From NCBI RefSeq assembly GCF_002008165.1, contig NZ_MRDM01000014.1:992001-1056000 (forward strand): a DNA stretch of 64,000 nucleotides. The letters are read 5' to 3'. The position numbers and the translations under genes are program-made. Below the pieces are notes generated by a model. The model was not told the origin of the DNA, did not search any database, and saw only the letters and a program-made list of their open reading frames with translations. Shown here piece after piece: positions 61,171 to 64,000 of the stretch; the first letter of the stretch is position 1; every line of letters starts with the position of its first letter. The DNA is from Rhizobium laguerreae. Lineage in GTDB: Bacteria; Pseudomonadota; Alphaproteobacteria; Rhizobiales; Rhizobiaceae.

Positions 61171-62286
61171 TTACGGGGTTGCTCCTAAGACGGCCGGCGG
61201 CAGTCTTTGCGAAATGGCGGCAGGCAGCGCCCGCAGCACAATGCGGCGCAGCGGCATCCAGCCGGTACCGATGATGAGCACGATCGCTCCGACGACGATC
61301 AGCGTCGTGAAGATATAGGTGTCAACCGTCGCACTCCCCTGCCGGAAAATGCCGTAGATCGCAAAACCGAGCGACAGCAGGCCTGACGTGACGAAGGCGC
61401 GCCGATCGATGACAAGGCCGATCAGTATCAACACCACCACGCTGATAACGATGATCGGCGTCTTGATCGACACCGCCTGGGCAACATCGAGCAAATTGCC
61501 GTCGAACGACATCAGCAGCCTTATGCTGAAGAGCAGAGCCGGTGCCGCGCCGAGGTGAAGCCAGAAGGCGATATCGGAGCGTGTCGTCCGGCGCAACCGG
61601 TCGCCGAGGTCGAAATAGAGCGCCGTTGCAAACAGCCCGATCGCGCAAACGAGGAAGACCACCGCCAGCAGCAGGGGATGGGTTGCAAAGAATTGCGGAT
61701 CGCCGCTCGCCCATTGCATGAGGCGCAATAGCAGGGTGAGCACCAGCGCAAGGGCCGAGGTGATGCAGAGCGCCAGCGACAGCGGCACGCGGTACCGGGC
61801 ATAATAGAGGCCGAGAATGATCGGGAAGCCGGCGACGAACTGCGTCGCCTCCGCCCCGATATCATTGAAGACTGATGTTCCCGGCTTGAAGAAGAAGGAC
61901 ATCAGCAGGAATGTCCAGCAGAGCAGCGCAATCGTCAGGCTGACGGCCGGCAAAGCGAGCCGCTGGCGGCGCACCAGGATTTCCGAAAGCACGATGATCG
62001 CAGGCAGCACGGCATAAAGTGCGGCAAGCCCCCAGAGGCCGCCGAGCGCCACCACGACGCCAATGGTGATCAGCACGTCGTGGAAGCCGCGCACGAAGCG
62101 CGGCGTCTCGGTATCCGACCAGGAGGCCTGCCCCTCCGCTTCCATTGCCGGCTGTGCCTCAGCGACCCCACCCTCGATGACGGCGACCCCGCGCTCTGTC
62201 AGGAACGGCAGAAGACGCCCGCCCGCCTCCGGCGAAATCAGCTCCTGGCGCACGGCCTCGTCGAGTATCGACCTTAGTTCAGTCAT
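61171..62286 (-). CDS. DUF2157 membrane protein
   Basis: The 371-residue protein has a soluble N-terminal 65 residues (LRSILDEAVRQELISPEAGGRLLPFL, in parts LRSILDEAVRQEL and SPEAGGRLLPFL) and ten to eleven transmembrane segments, the usual architecture of DUF2157. The family has no known role. The start is ATG 62286. It is divergent from the MaoC-like genes, with about 80 bp between them. Confidence 0.82.
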   Translation of the reverse strand: MTELRSILDEAVRQELISPEAGGRLLPFLTERGVAVIEGGVAEAQPAMEAEGQASWSDTETPRFVRGFHDVLITIGVVVALGGLWGLAALYAVLPAIIVLSEILVRRQRLALPAVSLTIALLCWTFLLMSFFFKPGTSVFNDIGAEATQFVAGFPIILGLYYARYRVPLSLALCITSALALVLTLLLRLMQWASGDPQFFATHPLLLAVVFLVCAIGLFATALYFDLGDRLRRTTRSDIAFWLHLGAAPALLFSIRLLMSFDGNLLDVAQAVSIKTPIIVISVVVLILIGLVIDRRAFVTSGLLSLGFAIYGIFRQGSATVDTYIFTTLIVVGAIVLIIGTGWMPLRRIVLRALPAAISQRLPPAVLGATP

Positions 62287-62367
62287 GCCGGTTTATCTCC
62301 CCGGAATCATTGAGCCCGCGCGGATGCTATTGTAAGCATTGTGCGCTGCATATGGCGGGAGGAGCGA

Positions 62368-62859
62368 ATGTCGGCAGAAAAGCTTTCCTTCGAGGATTTC
62401 CAGCCCGGCCGCCGCTTCGCGCTTGGCCCGAAGCCGGTGACCACCGAGGAAATCATTGAGTTCGCAAGCGAATTCGACCCGCAACCGATGCATCTCGATG
62501 AGGCTGCCGGCCGCGCCAGCATTCTCGGCGGCCTTGCCGCCTCCGGCTGGCATACCTCTTCGATGTTCATGCGCATGATGGCCGACAGTTATGTGCTGCA
62601 TTCGCTCTGCGAGGGTGCGCCCGGCGTCGATCTGATGGAATGGCGAAAGCCGGTGCTTGCCGGCGACACGCTGTCCGGCCACTCGATCGTGCTTGAAGCC
62701 CGGCCGATGCGATCGCGCCCCGGCATCGGCATCGTCAAGTTTCGCCACGAGGTGGAAAACCAGCGCGGCGAACTCGTCTGCGTCTCGGAGAATTCGGTCA
62801 TGTTCGGCATGCGCGCCCGGCCAGCCGATATCGGCATAAACCCGGAGACATCAGCATGA
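62368..62859 (+). CDS. MaoC-like hot-dog dehydratase, first of a pair
   Basis: The 163-residue protein is a hot-dog fold with FASEFDPQPMHLDEAAGRAS (catalytic D and H of the hydratase motif) and GGLAASGWHTSSMFMRMM. MaoC-type enzymes hydrate enoyl-CoA. ATG 62368 has GGGAGG 6 nt upstream. It overlaps the next gene by 4 bp, so the two probably form a heteromer. Confidence 0.9.
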   Translation: MSAEKLSFEDFQPGRRFALGPKPVTTEEIIEFASEFDPQPMHLDEAAGRASILGGLAASGWHTSSMFMRMMADSYVLHSLCEGAPGVDLMEWRKPVLAGDTLSGHSIVLEARPMRSRPGIGIVKFRHEVENQRGELVCVSENSVMFGMRARPADIGINPETSA

Positions 62860-63323
62860 GGATGTCCGAGCTTTACGCGGTTGGCGAGAAGGCCGAGATC
62901 GGCAGCTATACTTTTACCGAGGAAAACGTCATACGTTTCGCGACACGCTTTGACCCACAGCGTTTCCACGTCGATAAGGAAGTCGCCAAGGACACCCTCT
63001 TCGGCGGTCTCTGCGCCTCGGGCTGGCACACCACCGCCGCCTGGATGCGAACCTTCCTTGCCTTTTGGGAAAGACAGAGCGCCGCACTCGCGCAAAACGG
63101 CCTGGCGTCGCCGAACCTCGGCCCCTCACCCGGTTTCCAGAAACTGCAATGGCTGCGGCCGGTCTTCGCAGGCGACGTCGTGACCTATTCCGTCGCCTTC
63201 CTCTCCAGCCGAGCGCTCGCGTCGCGGCCGGGATGGCACCTCAACACCATCCTCTGCGAGGGCGTCAATCAAAACGGAGATGCCGTCATCCGCTTCGAAA
63301 GCAGCGTGCTCGAATTCGACTGA
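62856..63323 (+). CDS. MaoC-like hot-dog protein, second of a pair
   Basis: The 155-residue protein repeats the fold, with FATRFDPQRFHVDKEVAKDTLFGGLCASGWHT (in parts FATRFDPQRFHVD and GGLCASGWHT). The D and H positions are kept, so it may also be catalytic. ATGA coupling with the upstream paralogue supports a two-subunit hydratase. Substrate unknown; both copies lack neighbours of a defined fatty acid or propionate route. Confidence 0.9.
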   Translation: MRMSELYAVGEKAEIGSYTFTEENVIRFATRFDPQRFHVDKEVAKDTLFGGLCASGWHTTAAWMRTFLAFWERQSAALAQNGLASPNLGPSPGFQKLQWLRPVFAGDVVTYSVAFLSSRALASRPGWHLNTILCEGVNQNGDAVIRFESSVLEFD

Positions 63324-63344
63324 CGCCGCAGGCAGGAGGACTGG

Positions 63345-63447
63345 AGCAATTCCAGGAAAAGTGCGAAGCGGTTTTCCGTCCGGAATTGCGTAAAAAGCAA
63401 AAGCCTAGAGCGGTCCTGCACTTCCGTTAAAGGCTGAACCGCTCTAG
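63345..63447. repeat. Rhizobial intergenic repeat with two hairpins
   Basis: AGCAATTCC pairs with GGAATTGCG around GAAGCGGTTTTCCGTCC. CTAGAGCGGT pairs with ACCGCTCTAG around a 22-base loop. The combination is common in Rhizobiales genomes (from memory). It lies between convergent transcripts from maoC and apt and could act as a terminator of both. Confidence 0.7.
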
Positions 63448-63450
63448 GGC

Positions 63451-63993
63451 TCAGTGGCCGGAGAATTCGACCAGCGTATGCACGACGACGCCGAGCTCTT
63501 CCAGCTTCCTGCGGCCGCCAAGATCCGGCAGGTCGATGACGAAACAGGCGCCGACCACTTCCGCACCGATCTGGCGTAATAGCTTCGTCGCGCCGACCGC
63601 GGTACCGCCGGTGGCGATCAGGTCGTCGACCAGGATCACCTTCTCGCCGGGCTGGACAGCATCGCGATGCATCTCCATCTCGTCGACGCCATATTCCAGG
63701 CTGTAGGCGAGGCGCACGGTCTCGTGCGGCAGCTTGCCCTTCTTGCGGATCGGTACGAAGCCTGAGGAAAGCTGGTGCGCCACCGCGCCGCCGAGGATGA
63801 AGCCCCGCGCCTCCATGCCGGCGATCTTGTCGATCTTCGTGCCGGCATAGGGCTGCACGAGTTCGTCGACCGTCCGGCGGAAAGCCCGAGGGTTGCCGAG
63901 CAACGTTGTAATGTCGCGGAAGATTATGCCGGGCTTGGGATAGTCAGGAATGGAGCGGATGCTGGCTGCGAGCTCCGAAGTCGTATTGTTCAT
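63451..63993 (-). CDS. apt: Adenine phosphoribosyltransferase
   Basis: The 180-residue protein matches Apt: IPDYPKPGIIFRDITTLL at the start, GMEARGFILGGAVAH, and the PRPP motif ILVDDLIATGGTAVGATKLL at about residue 120. It salvages adenine to AMP with PRPP. The start is ATG 63993, 8 bp from the right edge, so the upstream promoter is not visible. Confidence 0.97.
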   Translation of the reverse strand: MNNTTSELAASIRSIPDYPKPGIIFRDITTLLGNPRAFRRTVDELVQPYAGTKIDKIAGMEARGFILGGAVAHQLSSGFVPIRKKGKLPHETVRLAYSLEYGVDEMEMHRDAVQPGEKVILVDDLIATGGTAVGATKLLRQIGAEVVGACFVIDLPDLGGRRKLEELGVVVHTLVEFSGH

Positions 63994-64000
63994 GGAAAAT

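Overview
The window is about 64 kb of G+C-rich DNA that reads as chromosomal backbone of a Rhizobium of the leguminosarum/etli group (inference). Supporting evidence is the combination of a dctA-dctB-dctD locus with a sigma-54 promoter, an lpcC/lpsB-type LPS core glycosyltransferase after greA, trxB followed by an LsrB/VtlR LysR regulator and twin AbcR (alpha-r15) small RNAs, a GTTC-N7-GTTC LexA box, a ClpS2-type adaptor, BA14K and DUF3052 proteins, and palindromic rhizobial intergenic repeats. I saw no rRNA, tRNA, CRISPR array, prophage or insertion sequence.

Layout. 0-8 kb: a partial DUF2306 gene, a frameshifted LytTR regulator, carB, then a minus-strand DNA-repair pair (radical SAM protein and DUF4130-UdgX) with a LexA box in front. 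7.8-17.4 kb: greA-lpcC, the C4-dicarboxylate locus, lrp, trxB-lsrB and the twin AbcR RNAs. 17.4-24 kb: arsR-MFS-nemA, a StrB-like kinase, an NmrA-like protein with a divergent LysR gene, GrpB and DUF2188 proteins. 24-29 kb: ChaA antiporter, two surface-sugar glycosyltransferase candidates, a VapBC-type toxin-antitoxin pair, aspartate aminotransferase. 29.6-34.4 kb: a Gram-negative class GN sortase with its dedicated LPQTA target, an aldose sugar dehydrogenase, and a DUF3052 gene broken by an amber codon. 34.5-41.6 kb: an EamA transporter, a cold-shock gene with a long structured leader, a BA14K protein, SDR/HxlR, a marR-response regulator-histidine kinase operon, an ilvE remnant. 41.4-51.9 kb: envelope and housekeeping genes (SH3 protein, MBL-fold hydrolase, csaA, proC, ybjN-like, ubiK, lgt-midA-pgeF, an M24 protein without metal ligands, a lipoprotein, prs). 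52-64 kb: a 512-residue periplasmic protein of unknown role with a degenerate C-terminal copy downstream, rplY, a GGDEF-EAL protein with a periplasmic binding protein, pth-GNAT, clpS, ychF, a DUF2157 protein, two MaoC-fold proteins and apt.

The genes worth most attention are the sortase/target pair, the LexA-boxed UdgX/radical SAM operon, the AbcR/LsrB locus, the csp leader RNA, a candidate unannotated small RNA near 45.3 kb, and four decayed or interrupted genes. Gene starts were chosen from Shine-Dalgarno spacing and family N-termini; several genes use GTG or TTG.
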